In this document: positions 1-13,600 of the stretch, piece after piece
Layout: every line of letters begins with the position of its first letter
Position numbering within the stretch: position 1 is the first letter of the stretch
Assembly: GCA_963693085.1 (NCBI GenBank)
Contig: OY856412.1
Coordinates: forward strand, 965,058,281-965,122,280
From: Alisma plantago-aquatica
Taxonomy: Eukaryota; Streptophyta; Magnoliopsida; Alismatales; Alismataceae
Reading direction: 5' to 3'
Length of the DNA: 64,000 bases
Notes under the pieces: model-generated
What the model was told of the DNA's origin: nothing
The model's database searches: none
Seen by the model: only the letters and a program-made list of their open reading frames with translations
Made by a program: the position numbers and the translations under genes

Positions 1-3000
1 ATACACTAGTATATAAATATGTCTCATTAAGTTTTCAGTTACCATTAAATATAGGGCTAAACATTTAAGGTTTCAATGCACAAATTGATTTTAGCATCTA
101 GAATATGTTCAATACAATTTACTGATTTTTAGAATGTGTTTCTTGCTAGTCAATTACATATGTACACATAGATAAATGTACATTTTGATGAGGTCCCATT
201 AACTATAGTGGATAGTCTATAATAATGTAAAATCCTACATAATTTCTTGGCAATCTACCCACCCACACGAATAAATAGGTTAGTATTGTTGACTTGAGAA
301 ACTATTAATAATAATATGCATACGTATACACCAAGTAATACACATAAGCGTAGATGAATTTATTGATCGGGTCAACTATGTTTTAAGTTTTCAGAGATTA
401 TCTTCATACATTGTTTAGTTTCCTTATCAACTCTTTTAGTTGGTTTATAAGATATGAAATGTATGAAAAGGATATTGACCTGTACATCAAGTGCCTTATT
501 GATATCCAAGGATCAATATTGGTTCAAGGCTGACTCATTTCTTCTTGGATCATTGAAGCCTTATTGTTGGTGGCACATGAGGTTGCATCGTCTGAAAGCC
601 AACGATCAGAATGAACTGAACCAGAACAAGTCTACGCTTGCTGGTATAGGGCGACTTCTGATCCAACTTGATGCTCGACAAACAAGATGGGGTGTATCAA
701 TGGATGAAATATGGCAGCTGTGGTAGTAGAATGAAGATTTAAAAGTGGTAGAAGGAGGAGTAGGAGGATGACTTGTAGGTGGTGTGGTGTTGCAGTGTGC
801 GATCATACTGGTTGATCATTCCCAGCAGTCGAGGAGGATTTGAGAAGGTGTTGGCAAGGTCGAATCCATAAGGGTCATGAATGTGTGGGCACTTGGCTGT
901 CTTGGTCGTCGGCTAAAGGGAAGCATAGGTAATCTTGTGGTGGCTACTAAATTGGAAGAAAGAAGAAGACGAGGGGAAGGACATGGTGGCTGAAATAGCT
1001 CATGTGGTGGCGATGGTTGTTCTCTAACAATGGTTGGGAGTGAGGTGAGTGACGAGCAGATGGGTGTCACTAGGGTTGGTGACTAGTTGGTGACTACAGA
1101 GATGAGGATGAAATCCTCGTCGATGAAGCTCGTGGGCAGCAACCTTGCCTTGTGGCTGCAGGAAGTCGTTTGGTTACTGGGTGCATGTTGTTGAAGGGCA
1201 TGTTGTAGGGTGCAGGCATGTGCGAGGCCGATGACTCATAGTGGAGTGGAGGCCGGTGCTAGCAGTGGTGAAGGTAGCACTTGTTCACAGCTTGAGGTTG
1301 ACATACAGACTCTCGTCCAGTGGTCACAGCAAGTGACATTGATCTATTATATGTTTGTCTGTTGGGTGTGATTGCAAGATGATTGAGGAAGGGGACATAA
1401 GAGACGAGGAGGAGGAAGAGGATAAGAGGAAGTAGTCACTAGAAGTGTTACAACGTCTACACCACATGAGGGGTCGACGGTAGTGCAACCGAGGGGAGGA
1501 GGAAGTGGTGGAAGAAGGAGAAGGTAGAGGTGGCGTTAGCAAAGGAGATGGCAGAGGCTTCATAGTGTGCTGGTTTTCGTCTGAAGGCCATAATGGTGGT
1601 GTCTCAGTACTATAAACCGAGGAGCATTGAGGGCAATAGCTCCGCCATCCGTCATGGTTGTAGGTGGAAGTTCCCTTCTCGTTGCTTGGCACCATTAGGT
1701 GCATTAGAGCAGATTGACAGTGGTAATCTTGACTAGCTTGGTCTGAGGTGGTGGCAGAACCTACTCCATGAAGGGAGGTAGCCAAGCTGTCGTGGTGGTG
1801 GTCGCATGGTGGCATGGATGGTGATGTGTTTGTCTTGCAAGTTGCAGGTGGTGTTGGCTGCGTTGGGAAGATCAGAGTTGTGTTATCGGTTGAAGAAGAG
1901 TTTTAGTGCTGGCGTTGGGCCCTATTGGCGTGACTAGATCAGGGAGGAGTGAGAATAGGTGTCGCTGTGTTTCTTGGCGAGGCTTGACACTGCTTGGCGC
2001 CGCCTGGCAACATCCTTCACTGCCTACCGCTACTTGGCACTGTTGGGCGCAAGTGGGTGAGGAGCAAACAACTAGGGTTTCTAGGGGCCACGAGGGTGAA
2101 GAGGAAGAAGAAGAAGAATAGGAAGGAAGGAAGAAGATGGCCCCAATGGTGGCGGCCAATGGCGGCACCGGGCGCAGCTGTACTGGCGGTGGATTGCCAG
2201 TTGCTGGCTTCCATTCTTGTGTGCCCTGCATCTATGACAGGGTGCAATATCAGATAATAGAGGACATTTACGGTGAGGGAAGCAAGGAAATGGAAGACCA
2301 GGGAAAGAAAGTAGTGGAGGAGAAGAGGGACGACGGAAGTCTTCTAGACGCCCAGCTGATGCTAGGTGCAGGGAGCTTCTGCAAGTAGGATTTGGGGAAC
2401 ATTGAGGGAAGGAAGAGAAAGGGAATAAGAGAGGACTGAGGCAGAGAAGAGAGTGAGGGGAAAAGGATGTGCTTGTGGTCTGTGGTTGTGCCCTCGGCGC
2501 AAGACCCGCGATAGGGAGAGATCAGGTCATGCAGAGGGAGGAGATCTCACGGAGGATCGGGAAGACGCAGTCAAGCCAGGGCTACACGTGACCACAGGCA
2601 AGAAAAAAAATGGGTGGCAGAGAAATGTAAATATAGATTTGATCCAATAAACTTAGTTGATATAGAACTTGTGTCTTCTTAATTTTTGTAGGGGGTGCAA
2701 ACATGGTTTGATTAACTTGAGATTTTGCATGGTAGCTAATTAAGGTGAAAGAGACATGATTCTTTAATAAAATTTGCCTTTTGTTGTCATTAAGTGTTCA
2801 ATTTAATTAGTTGTATGTTATATGTTTATTTTGTATATCCCTTACATTCCTTCTCCCAAGTTAATCATTGAAATTTGTATTTCTCTAGTTTCCTCAATTA
2901 ATCACTAAGAAATTTTATATAAAGGCTCAACTTAAGAAAAATCTCAACAATTGGTATATTTCGGATTATTTCATCTACCCTCAAACCTCAAATAGAGAGG

Positions 3001-3104
3001 TTAACTTTATCACACCAAGTCATATGTGCCTAATATTATTTTAAGGGAAATATCATACAAAAAGGGTAAGTATTTACTCTAGGGTCAAGTTTGGGTATGT
3101 TACA
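1..3104 (-). mobile_element. LARD-type retrotransposon, 3' LTR (partial, cut by window start)
   Basis: This stretch matches 6529-9620 almost base for base, with a 12-bp extra segment near 1080. It ends at a TGTTACA boundary that reads TGTAACA on the minus strand. By hand, 8 mismatches occur in the first 300 aligned bases. The middle part (about 480-2640) is GC-rich and the flanks are AT-rich. The several short ORFs are present in both LTR copies only because the LTRs are near-identical, and none resembles a known protein. It is the 3' LTR because the primer site lies to the right of the internal domain and the purine tract adjoins this LTR. Confidence 0.85.
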
Positions 3105-3120
3105 ACACTCCACCCCTTAA
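3105..3120 (-). other. Polypurine tract of the LARD element
   Basis: On the minus strand this reads TTAAGGGGTGGAGTGT and lies directly against the LTR start TGTAACATACCC, as expected for plus-strand priming in a plant gypsy-type element. Confidence 0.75.
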
Positions 3121-5119
3121 AAGGAATTTTGTCCCAAAAATTCATTCATCATTATCCGAGTGTACTAAGTCATACTTGTAAATCAATTTAAGATTTCTAC
3201 TACACTTAATGCAGTGGAATATTTTACAACACTCCATATCATAGTTAAATCTGGGACCCCATGATGGATACATATTACACATGCTTAGAATATGGTGAAG
3301 TTAATTCATGTTCACTTTGGGTTACAACAAATTCATATGGGAAAGGTGTACATAGATGATTTCCATCATCATGAGCATGTTCAACCTAGGTTCTATTGTA
3401 GAGTTATCCTTACCACTTAATTACCATCAAATTGGGGTATAAGATATTAATTTGAGCTTCTATGTGTAGAAAAAAATCTAACCTCGCTAACCACTTTCTC
3501 TAACTTAATTTCATTCTTTTAATGCATGTTAATACATTTTATAATTTATGTTAATTATAAAGGTAACATTAATGGTGATATACTTAGCAAGGATCACCCT
3601 CCAATCCTGGTTAGGCAATAGATACCTATGTTTGACATTATCATTAGAATTTATTCAAGTTTTACTAATTACATCTATTATTACTTCTGGTTATTCCTTA
3701 AGTTAAGCTACACTCCTAAGAGTATAAGACTCCACCCCCTAAAATGGTTAATCTATGACTTATCTGGTCACCTAGAGGGGCAAAAAGGGCGAGTCTAGGT
3801 ATTACATGTCCAAATCTTCTTCATACTCTCTACACCACACTTATTCCTTAGGTATCAAGTTGAGACATTCTAGTCAAGTGCTTCTTCAGTTAAAGGGATT
3901 CTCTACAATTAAAACCTCCTTGTGGTGGTGACCCGATTCCAAAATCATCGATAAAATATGAAAATCTTTCTTTTGTACATATAAATTAATAATGAAAATA
4001 AGTTTGACGATAAAAACCTTATGGGAAAAAACCAAAATTGCCGCCAAAAATCAATTCGAGAACCAAGTCCACCACTTATCTACCAAATGATACCTATAGT
4101 ATTATTCTATCATCATCGTAGTCTACCAACACCTTCTAATTCATCAATCTAAGGGTATGACAAAATGCACTCTAGTCTCATAACACATGAGGAAGAAGGG
4201 TTTCCTATTACACAACTTTTATTAAGCCCTAATAAGGCACGAGATCCACCATTCTTCATGTCACTTGTAAACATAATTCACACTAACTCATCGCAAACCA
4301 TAAAGGATTCATGAGATTATCCAACGTTATAGGAATAGATTTAGGGTTTTCCCATCACTAGGTGGTTTACACCCATTGTTCCTTCACAAGGTAAGGTGAC
4401 CTATATAGTCGAGTCACTCATCTTAATCACCAGATAAATCAAATATACTATCAAAGATGAGGAAGATGAACACTTAAGGATATCTAGAAAAACCTATAGC
4501 TTTCATCAATTAAGTCTCGTGTATGAGGCATAAGAGGCTCAATGAGGATGGTATCCATCTCTTAGATATACAGATTTGGGTCGAGTTATGTAGACATTAT
4601 TCACATCAAAGGCAAAGTGTGACTAACTATAACTAGCTAATTCAGGTCATCACCTAGTGTTGAGGGAATCATCACTATTACCTTAGGTCAGAGTTCAAGG
4701 TTTATCATATGTGCATGCTCAGTCCTCCCTAAGGGCGTATTTGGGGCATGCTAGAAAAAAAAACAAGGAAAGGATCCTAATGCGAGTTAGGGTTAAGTCT
4801 ATACATGAGTGTTCAAGTCAACCTATATCTTAACCCTAAATGGTCTTCCCATAAGGAGAGGAAAAAAAAACAATGTCCATAAGAGTCGACCCCTATGTAG
4901 GGAAGTTTATCCATATAGGGTGTAGGGTTAACTAGGGTTCCCAAAATCTAAGTCTCGACCACATAGTGGTTTGAGGAGTGAAAGTGACCAAATTAATCAT
5001 GGGTTAAAAACCCTAATTGGTATTCCACTACTAGAAAATAGGTGTACCCACAACCTCTAAGGGTCACCTATTAATTAAGGGTCAACCTAGGATAACTTGA
5101 AATAGTCAAATTACTGATT

Positions 5120-5137
5120 GCTTAGGCTCTGATACCA
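5120..5137 (-). other. Primer binding site of the LARD element
   Basis: The minus strand reads TGGTATCAGAGCCTAAGC, the standard plant primer site matching the 3' end of initiator Met-tRNA. It is separated by three bases from the LTR end (CTCTTTACA on the minus strand). This fixes the element's orientation and the LTR boundary at 5141. Confidence 0.85.
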
Positions 5138-5140
5138 TTT

Positions 5141-8100
5141 TGTAAAGAGTGAGACCCGAAAGGGGATCCACCCAAATGATATAATACAAGAGCCATGTAA
5201 TAATATAGCAGCGCAAATGAAACTATTACAAAGTCACTTCATAATTCATTTATACAATCGTTCCTCACCGTAATAGGTGATTTTACAAAAACTTGAACTA
5301 AGTACAACTAAAGCCAGTAGAACAGGGTAACCCAGCCATTCCAAGCTATCCTTAAGTTCAAGTCGTGTTAGTTATCTTTTTGAGCTTTTGTCTTCCAATG
5401 TACCTAAACCTGGGTGGAAGGGAACATCACCCAGAAACATAGGAAACAACAAAGAGGTCAGCAAAGGCTGAGTATGTACACATAATAAACTTTAGGCATT
5501 ATATTGGGGTAAAAGTGCAAAAAGAAATGTTCCCACAAGAAGGGGGCTATTTGCAATTAGGTAAGTTCAAGAGAAATGTAACAAAATAAATGAGGCATGT
5601 TAAATTTCATATTACAAGCATGATAATAAAGAGTGTCTTGCCATAACAATCATCCATAGATTCATATTAAAACAACAAATATTTGCATGCATAACAATGT
5701 AGACTAAATATACCTAAAACAGGACCATACCACCATAGGATCATGGCCTAAAAGAAATAAGGGTGGAAACACACACCCCGGGCAGAATACACACGCCCTA
5801 TATAAGTATGTTGTACATAAGTACCACTATTCTAGATATTCTAGTCAAACACGTAGCATGCATAAATAGAGTGGCAAGACTAACATTTTAGTCAATTTCA
5901 CATAAAATGGAAATCATAGAAGGAGGGGTCCAAACACCCATTATAAATGAATATTCCAGCAATTACATGAATTTATATGAATCAAAAGCAGAAAGTATGA
6001 ATGTCCAACAACTAGATTTTAAATAAAATTGATAGTTCAAGAGATGCCTCATTAAGGAAATGTAGGTTCAGTCAAATAATGCCCAAAATAAAATAGAGGA
6101 TGTACATACCTGATCTTCATGACGAATGGTTAACTCAATAGTTATACTTGGTCCCCAAAGTCAAGTATCCATCCTAGGAACACATAAGGTGTGTTAGTCA
6201 AACCATAGCAACTTGTGTATACATTCCTATATATCATGATTTTCATATTGTTCTTATCCTAGTACCAATCACCTAATGAAATATTAAGATCTTTAATCTT
6301 ATTAGGTGTAGATGAGATTCCTTGGGCATGTATTTGAATTCTAAGATTCGTGTTAGTCATCAAGAGTATACATATTTCTAGATTATATATATAGGTGTTG
6401 GTAAAAATATGTATTCCTACCATTTAGGGTTGTGGATCAAGTTCAGTCAATATGGGTTAAGTATATGCTTAGTGCATGGTATATTTATAAGAATGTCGTA
6501 TTAAATAAATCTAGGGTTTTATTCCTGCATACACTAGTATATAAATATGTCTCATTAAGTTTTCAGTTACCATCAAATATAGGGCTAAACATTTAAGGTT
6601 TCAATGCACAAATTGATTTTAGCATCTAAAATATGTTCAATACAATTTACTGATTTTTAGAACGTGTTGCTTGCTAGTCAATTACATATGTACACATAGA
6701 TAAATGTACATTTTGATGAGGTCCCATTAGCTATAGTGGATAATCTATAATAATGTAAAAGCCTACATAATTTCTTGGCAATCTAACCACCCACACGAAT
6801 AAATAGGTTAGTATTGTTGACTTGAGAAACTATTAATAATAATATGCATACGTATACACCAAGTAATACACATAAGCGTAGATGAATTTATTGATTGGGT
6901 CAACTATGTTTTAAGTTTTTAGAGATTATCTTCATACATTGTTTAGTTTCCTTATCAACTCTTTTAGTTGGTTTATAAGATCTGAAACGTATGAGAAGGA
7001 TACTGACATGTACATCAAGTGCCTTATTGATATCCAAGGATCAATATTGGTTCAAGGCTGACTCCTTTCTTCTTGGATCATTGAAGCCTTGTTGTTGGTG
7101 GCACATGAGGTTGCATCGTCTGAAAGCCAACGATCAGAATGAACTGAACCAGAACAAGTCTACGCTTGCTAGTATAGGGCGACTTCTAATCCAACTTGAT
7201 GCTCGACAAACAAGATGGGGCGTATCAATGGATGAAATATGGCGGCTGTGGTAGTAGAATGAAGATTTAAAAGTGGCAGAAGGAGGAGCAGGAGGATGAC
7301 TTTAGGTGGCATGGTGTTGTAGTGTGGGATCACACTTGTTGATCATTCCCAGTAGTCGAGGAGGATTTGAGAAGGTGCTGGCGAGGTCGAATCCATAAGG
7401 GTCATGAATGTGTGGGCACTTGGTTGTCTTGGTCGTCGGCTAAAGGGAAGCATAGGTAATCTTGTGGTGGCTACTAAAGTGGAAGAAAGAAGAAGACGAG
7501 GGGAAGGACATGGTGGTTGAAATAGCTCACGTGGTGGCGATGGCTGTTCTCTAATAATGGTTGGGAGTGAGGTGAGTGACGAGCAGATGGGTGTCGCTAG
7601 GGTTGGTGACTACAGAGATGTGGATGACATCCTCGTCGATGAATCTTGTGGGCAGCAACCTTGCCTTGTGGCTGCAGGAAGTCATTTGGTTACTGGGTGC
7701 ATGTTGTTGAAGGGCATGTTGCAGGGTGCAAGCATGTGCGAGGCCGATGACTCATAGTGGAGTGGAGGCCGGTGCTAGCAGTGGTGAAGGTAGCACTTGT
7801 TCACAGCTTGAGGTTGACATACGGACTCTCGTCCAGTGGTCACAGCAAGTGACATTGATCTATTATATGTTTGTCTGTTGGGTGTGATTGCAAGATGATT
7901 GAGGAAGGGGACATAGGAGACGAGGAGGAGGAAGAGGATAAGAGGAAGTAGTCGCTGGAAGTGTTACAACGTCTACACCACATGAGGGGTCGACGGTAGT
8001 GCAACTGAGGGGAGGAGGAAGTGGTGGAAGAAGGAGACGGTAGAGGTGGCGTTAGCAAAGGAGATGGCAGAGGCTTCATAGTGTGCTGGTTTTCGTCTGA

Positions 8101-9620
8101 AGGCCATAATGGTGGTGTCTCAATACTATAAACCGAGGAGCATTGAGGGCAATAGCTCCGCCATCCGTCATGGTTGTAGGTGGAAGTTCCCTGCTCGTTG
8201 CTTGGCACCATTAGGTGCATTAGAGCAGATTGACAGCGGTAATCTTGACTAGCTTGGTCTGAGGTGGTGGCAGAACCTGCTCCATGAAGGGAGGCAGCCA
8301 AGCTGTCATGGCGATGGTCGCATGGTGGCGTGGCTGGCAATGTGTCTGTCTTGCAAGTTGCAGGTGGTGTTGGCTACGTTGGGAAGATCAGAGTTGTGTT
8401 ATCGGTTGAAGAAGAGTTTTGGTGCTGGCGTTGGGCCCTGTTGGCGTGACTAGATCAGGGAGGAGTGAGAATAGGTGCCGCTGTGTTTCCTGGCGAGGCT
8501 TGACACTACTTGGCGCCACCTAGCAACATCCTTCGCTGCCTACCGCTACTTGGTGTTGTTGGGCGCAACTGGGTGAGGAGCAAACAACTAGGGTTTCTAG
8601 GGGCCACGAGGGTGAAGAGGAAGAAGAAGAAGAATAAGAAGGAAGGAAGAAGATGGCCCCAATGGTGGCGGCCAATGGCGGCACCGGGCACAGCTGTACT
8701 GGCGGTGGATTGCCAGTTGTTGGCGTCCATTCTTGTGTGCCCTGCATCTACGACAGGGTGCAATATCAGATAATAGAGGACATTTACGGTGAGGGAAGCA
8801 AGGAAATGGAAGACCAGGGAAAGAAAGGAGTGGAGGATAAGAGAGACGGCAGAAGTCTTCTAGACACCCAGCTGATGCTAGGCGCAGGGAGCTTCTGCAA
8901 TTAGGATTTGGGGAACATTGAGGGAAGGAAGAGAAAGGGAATAAGAGAGGACCGAGGCAGAGAAGAGAGTGAGGGGAAAAGGATGTGCTCGCGGTCTGTG
9001 GTTGTGCCCTAGGTGCAAGACCCGCGATAGGGAGAGATCAGGTCACGTGGAGGGAGGAGATCTCACGGAGGATCGGGAAGACACAGTCAAGCCAGGGCTA
9101 CGCGTGACCACAGGCAAGAAAAAAAATGGGTGGCAGAGAAATGTAAATATAGATTTGATCCAACAAACTTAGTTGATATAGGACTTATGTCTTCTTAATT
9201 TTTGTAGGGGGTGCAAACATGGTTTGATTAACTTGAGATTTTGCATGGTAGCTAATTAAGGTGCAAGAGACATGATTCTTGAATAAAATTTGCCTTTTGT
9301 TGTCATTAAGTGTTCAATTTAATTAGTTGTATGTTATATGTTTATTTTGTATATCCCTTACATTCCTTCTCCCAAGGTAATCATTGAAATTTGTATTTCT
9401 CTAGTTTCCTCAACTAATCACTAAGAAAGTTTATATAAAGGCTCAACTTAAGAAAAATCTCAACAATTTGTATATTTCTGATTATTTCATCTACCCTCAA
9501 ACCTCAAATAGAGAGGTTAACTTTATCACACCAAGTCATATGTGCCTAATATTATTTTAAGGGAAATATCATACAAAAAGGGTAAGTATTAACTCTAGGG
9601 TCAAGTTTGGGTATGTTACA
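5141..9620 (-). mobile_element. LARD-type retrotransposon, complete 5' LTR (4480 bp)
   Basis: On the minus strand the LTR begins TGTAACATACCC at 9620 and ends CTCTTTACA at 5141, giving TG...CA termini. Its length of about 4.5 kb is typical of LARD elements, which have very long LTRs and short non-coding interiors. The TGTAACA start and Met-tRNA primer suggest a chromovirus-type gypsy relative (inference). The central part contains Ser/Pro-rich open frames (for example 7840-8340 minus) that look like low-complexity readings of GC-rich DNA, not genes. The next five bases, AGTCC at 9621-9625, are the predicted target duplication, but the partner lies left of the window. Confidence 0.85.
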
Positions 9621-10527
9621 AGTCCCCAGTTTGGGACTGTTCTTGAACACCTAATCTCACTTAGGATGTAAGTGTATAATGTGTATTGGGTTTTCAAGAA
9701 AATTTCGGCAGCATTTCCCCGTTTGTTCTCGAAGTACATATGTACTTAGAGAACAGCAGGGAAATGCTGCCGAAATTTTCTTGAAAACCCAATACACATT
9801 ATACACTTACTAGTGAGATTAGGTGTTCAAGAATGGGATAGGTGGTACACATTTATTATATATAAGAATGACAACACATGTATTTATTGGCCTAGAAACC
9901 CATCCAAGATTTACTCATTAGGAGTAAATCTTAGATAGTCCCCAGTTTGGGACTGTTCTTGAACACCTAATCTCACTTAGGATGTAAGTGTATAATGTGT
10001 ATTGGGTTTTCAAGAAAATTTCGGCAGCATTTCCCTAGTTGTTCTCTAAGTACATATGTACTTAGAGAACAGCGGGGAAATGCTGCCGAAATTTTCTTGA
10101 AAACCCAATACACATTATACACTTACTAGTGAGATTAGGTGTTCAAGAATGGGATAGGTGGTACACATTTATTATATATAAGAATGACAGCACATGTATT
10201 TGTTGGCCTAGAAATCCATCTAAGATTTACTCATTAGGAGTAAATCTTGGATAGTCCCTAGTTTGGGACTGTTCTTGAACACCTAATCTCACTTAGGATG
10301 TAAGTGTATAATGTGTATTGGGTTTTCAAGAAAATTTTGGTAGCATTTCCATGTTTGTTCTCTAAGTACATATGTACTTAGAGAACAACAGGGAAATGCT
10401 GCTGAAATTTTCTTAAAAATCCAATACACATTATATACTTACTAGTGAGATTAGATGTTCAAGAATGGGATAGGTGGTACACATTTATTATATATAAGAA
10501 TGACAACACATGTATTTGTTGGCCTAA
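9621..10527 (+). repeat. Tandem array of three palindromic units upstream of the transposase
   Basis: Units start at 9621, 9937 and 10253, the first two being 316 bp and the third truncated. Each holds a near-perfect palindrome of about 194 bp (in unit 1 about 9640-9833, centred on GTACATATGTAC at 9734-9745). Two smaller hairpins are also present, GTCCC-CAGTTT-GGGAC and a stem around the paired ATTTACTC/GAGTAAAT. A single reversed, diverged unit occurs at the equivalent place in copy B (45413-45620). The array therefore belongs to the transposon's 5' region. Confidence 0.85.
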
Positions 10528-10614
10528 AGTTTTAACCATGCATAAACTCTAATCTGTTAACCCTAGACCCTAATCTTATTGTAATATATAGCTTGTTTTC
10601 TCTTTGATCATAGA

Positions 10615-13600
10615 ATGGACAGATCATGGATGTCCATTCGCAATCGCTGCACCCCAGAGTTTATATCTGGTCTTGACAGTTTATTAGATTTGCTGAGGAA
10701 CATAGGAAACAACCTGGAGATAGGTTCTACTGTCCATGTAGGCATTGCAGCAACAACTTAAAATTCAGCACTGGTGATGAAATCAGAAGTCATGTCATGT
10801 GCAACGGGATTGTACAAGGCTATACAGAATGGCACTGGCATGGAGAGATTTCAAACCCAAAACCAGTGGATGTCGATAGCAGTGCTTGTGTGGAAGAAGA
10901 AATTGCCTTCGATGACGTAGATGTGAACGAATCAGTTCCAGTAGACATCGTTGATGCGATACTGGATAGTTGTGGGGTAGAGCACACCAAAACTGATCCA
11001 CCTCCCATGTTTCGAAACATTGTGCATGATGCTGAGATACCGTTATACGAGGGTTGTAAGTTTACGAAGCTTAGTGCTGTGTTGAGATTGTATAAACTGA
11101 AAGCTAACAATCGATGGAGCGACAAAAGCTTCATGTCATTGTTGTCTTTGTTGAAAGAAATTCTTCCTGAAGGAAACGAGCTACCGATCTCAACATACCG
11201 GTTAAAGAAATTGTTGTGCCCAATGGGAATGGAGGACAAGAAGATACACACATGCAAGAATGATTGTGTATTATTTCAAAAGGACTATGTGGATTTGAAA
11301 GATTGTCCGAAATGTGGTGCATCAAGGTATAAATTGACGACTTCAGGGGAGTCCAAAACTGGTTCTCCCACCAAGGTGATGTGGTATCTACCTATAATAC
11401 CACAGTTTCAACGTTTGTTTGCCAATCCTATAGATGTGAAGAATTTGAAGTGGCATGCAGATGTTAAGAAAAATAATGATGGGATCCTACGACATGCGTC
11501 TCATTCCCCACAGTGGAAGAAGATTGATTTATTATACCCTAAATTCGGTGAAGAGGACATGAATCTAAGACTTGGGCTTTGTACAGATGGGATGAATCCG
11601 TACGGGATATTAAGCAGCCAAAATAACACTTGGCCAGTTATACTTGTTATATACAATCTTCCTCTATGGTTGTGTATGAAAAATAAGTATGTTATATTGT
11701 CGTCTTTGATATCGGGCCCTAAACAACCTAGAAATGATATCGACGTTTATCTTGAACCTATGATTGATGACTTGAAGAAGCTCTGGGGTGAAGGTGTGAT
11801 GACCTATGATGCTTCACGAAGAGAGACATTTTGTTTGCACGCTATGTTGTTTTGCACTGTGAATGACTTTCCAGCATATGGGAATTTGTCTGGATATAGT
11901 GTCAAAGGATCTAAAGCGTGTCCTATATGTGAAGAGAACACTGATTCAATACGACTAAAACACGGTGGCAAGACTGTATATTGCTCATCTAAGGTTTCTT
12001 CCAAAATTTCATCTGTATCGTAGGTTGCACAAAGCATTCAATGGGCAGAATGAGGAACGTAGTGCACCTAAACCTATATCAGGGGAGGATGTTTATGAAA
12101 GAGTGAAAGACATCGCCAATGAATTTAGTAAGAGATCACAATGTACGATGGCCACAAGGAGTGACAAGTCTTTATTCAAGAAGAAGTCGATATTTTGGGA
12201 TCTTCCTTATTGGAGTTCTTTCACAGTCAGGCATTGTATCAATGTCATGCACATTGATAAAAATGTATGTGATAGTGTCATCGGTACTCTGTTGAATATA
12301 CTAGGTAAGACTAAAGATGGGATAAAATCTAGAATGGACCTACGTGAAATGGGAATAAGGACAGAATTAACAAAAGTAGTTAGTAGTGATCGGAGAAAAT
12401 ACTTACCTCCCACTTGTTACACGTTGTCTAGAAAGGAGAAGAAAGCATTTTGTGAATGCTTGGTAAATGTTAAGGTGCCACAAGGTTACTCATCCAACAT
12501 ATGTACATTGGTATCAATGAAAGATCTGAAGTTGATAGGTCTTAAATCTCATGATTGTCACACTCTAATGCAACAAATATTGCCTGTGGCAATTCGATCT
12601 ATATTGCCGAAGCATGTAAGGTTTGCAATCACCAGACTTTGTTTCTTTTTCAACAGTCTGTGCAGCAAAGTTATTGACCCTGATACTCTCGATAATTTGC
12701 AAAGAGAAGGGGTTGTTACCCTCTGTCAGCTTGAGATGTATTTTCCTCCGTCGTTCTTTGATATCATGGTACATCTTGTTGTCCACTTGACTAGGGAAGT
12801 GAAAATGTTGGGACCAGTTTTCTTGCATTGGATGTATCCCTTTGAACGATACATGAGCATTTTTAAAGGTGATGTTCAAAACCGTTATCGGCCTGAAGGG
12901 AGTATTATTGAGGGTTATGTGGCGAGAGAGGTTATGGATTTTTGCAATGACTTTCTGAGTGGTAATGACGCTCCCGTGAATGACAAGAATATTGAGGAGC
13001 ATTTTGGCAAAGGAGTTTTGGGATCACGGGTGAAAGTAATCAGCCGTGAGCAGTTGGAGAAAGGTCACTTGTATATTTTACACAACATCGACAAAGTGAG
13101 TGTTTATATCGAGGAACATACCAATTTCATCAAGAGACAATATCCTCGATCCAATTCAATGTGGCTTGCTAGAGAGCATAACAAGACATTTATTAAGTGG
13201 TTTGAAGAGAAAGTCTTACATCAACTATCTCAAACACCAGATAATCTTACTGAAACCATCAAATGCTTCGCCTTTAAACCAAAATTGAATGTTATGTCTT
13301 ATGAATGGTTTGACATAAATGGTTTCTCATATTACACAAAGCGTCAATATGATAAGAGTGTCGTCCAAAACAGCGGGGTCACCCTTCAAGCGTCTTCATT
13401 GTTTTTTGCAAGTGCAAAGGATAAAAGTCCACGTGAAGATAAAATGTCATATTACGGTGTCATTGAAGACATATGGGAGTTTGACTATGTAGATTTCAGA
13501 ATTCCGCTCTTTAAATGTAATTGGGTTGACAACAACAAAGGAGTTATAGTGGATGAATTGGGTTTCACATTAGTGAACTTTGAAAAGATTGGCGAGAAGG

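Larger units (their letters stand above)
3105..5140 (-). mobile_element. LARD internal domain, non-coding
   Basis: The segment between the two LTRs is only 2036 bp. I see no gag, protease, RT, RNase H or integrase motif and no long ORF in it. On the minus strand it starts with a tRNA primer site and ends with a purine tract, so it is a complete internal domain and not a gap between unrelated repeats. The element must depend on proteins from another retrotransposon. Confidence 0.8.

Noticed and set aside
454..726. Pair of similar plus-strand ORFs at 454-726 and 6991-7254
   Set aside because: LTR duplicates, antisense to the element and without homology; similarity reflects LTR identity.
1324..1815. 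Open frame of 163 codons on the minus strand, also at 7840-8340 (166 codons), apparently conserved
   Set aside because: It is shared only because both lie in the same LTR. The product is Ser/Pro/His-rich low complexity without any domain, and stays open because of GC-rich composition.
11965..12040. ATG at 11965 as start of a separate 635-residue protein
   Set aside because: Copy B shows that this frame is the continuation of the single transposase gene after a two-base deletion; the ATG is read in the wrong frame before the deletion.
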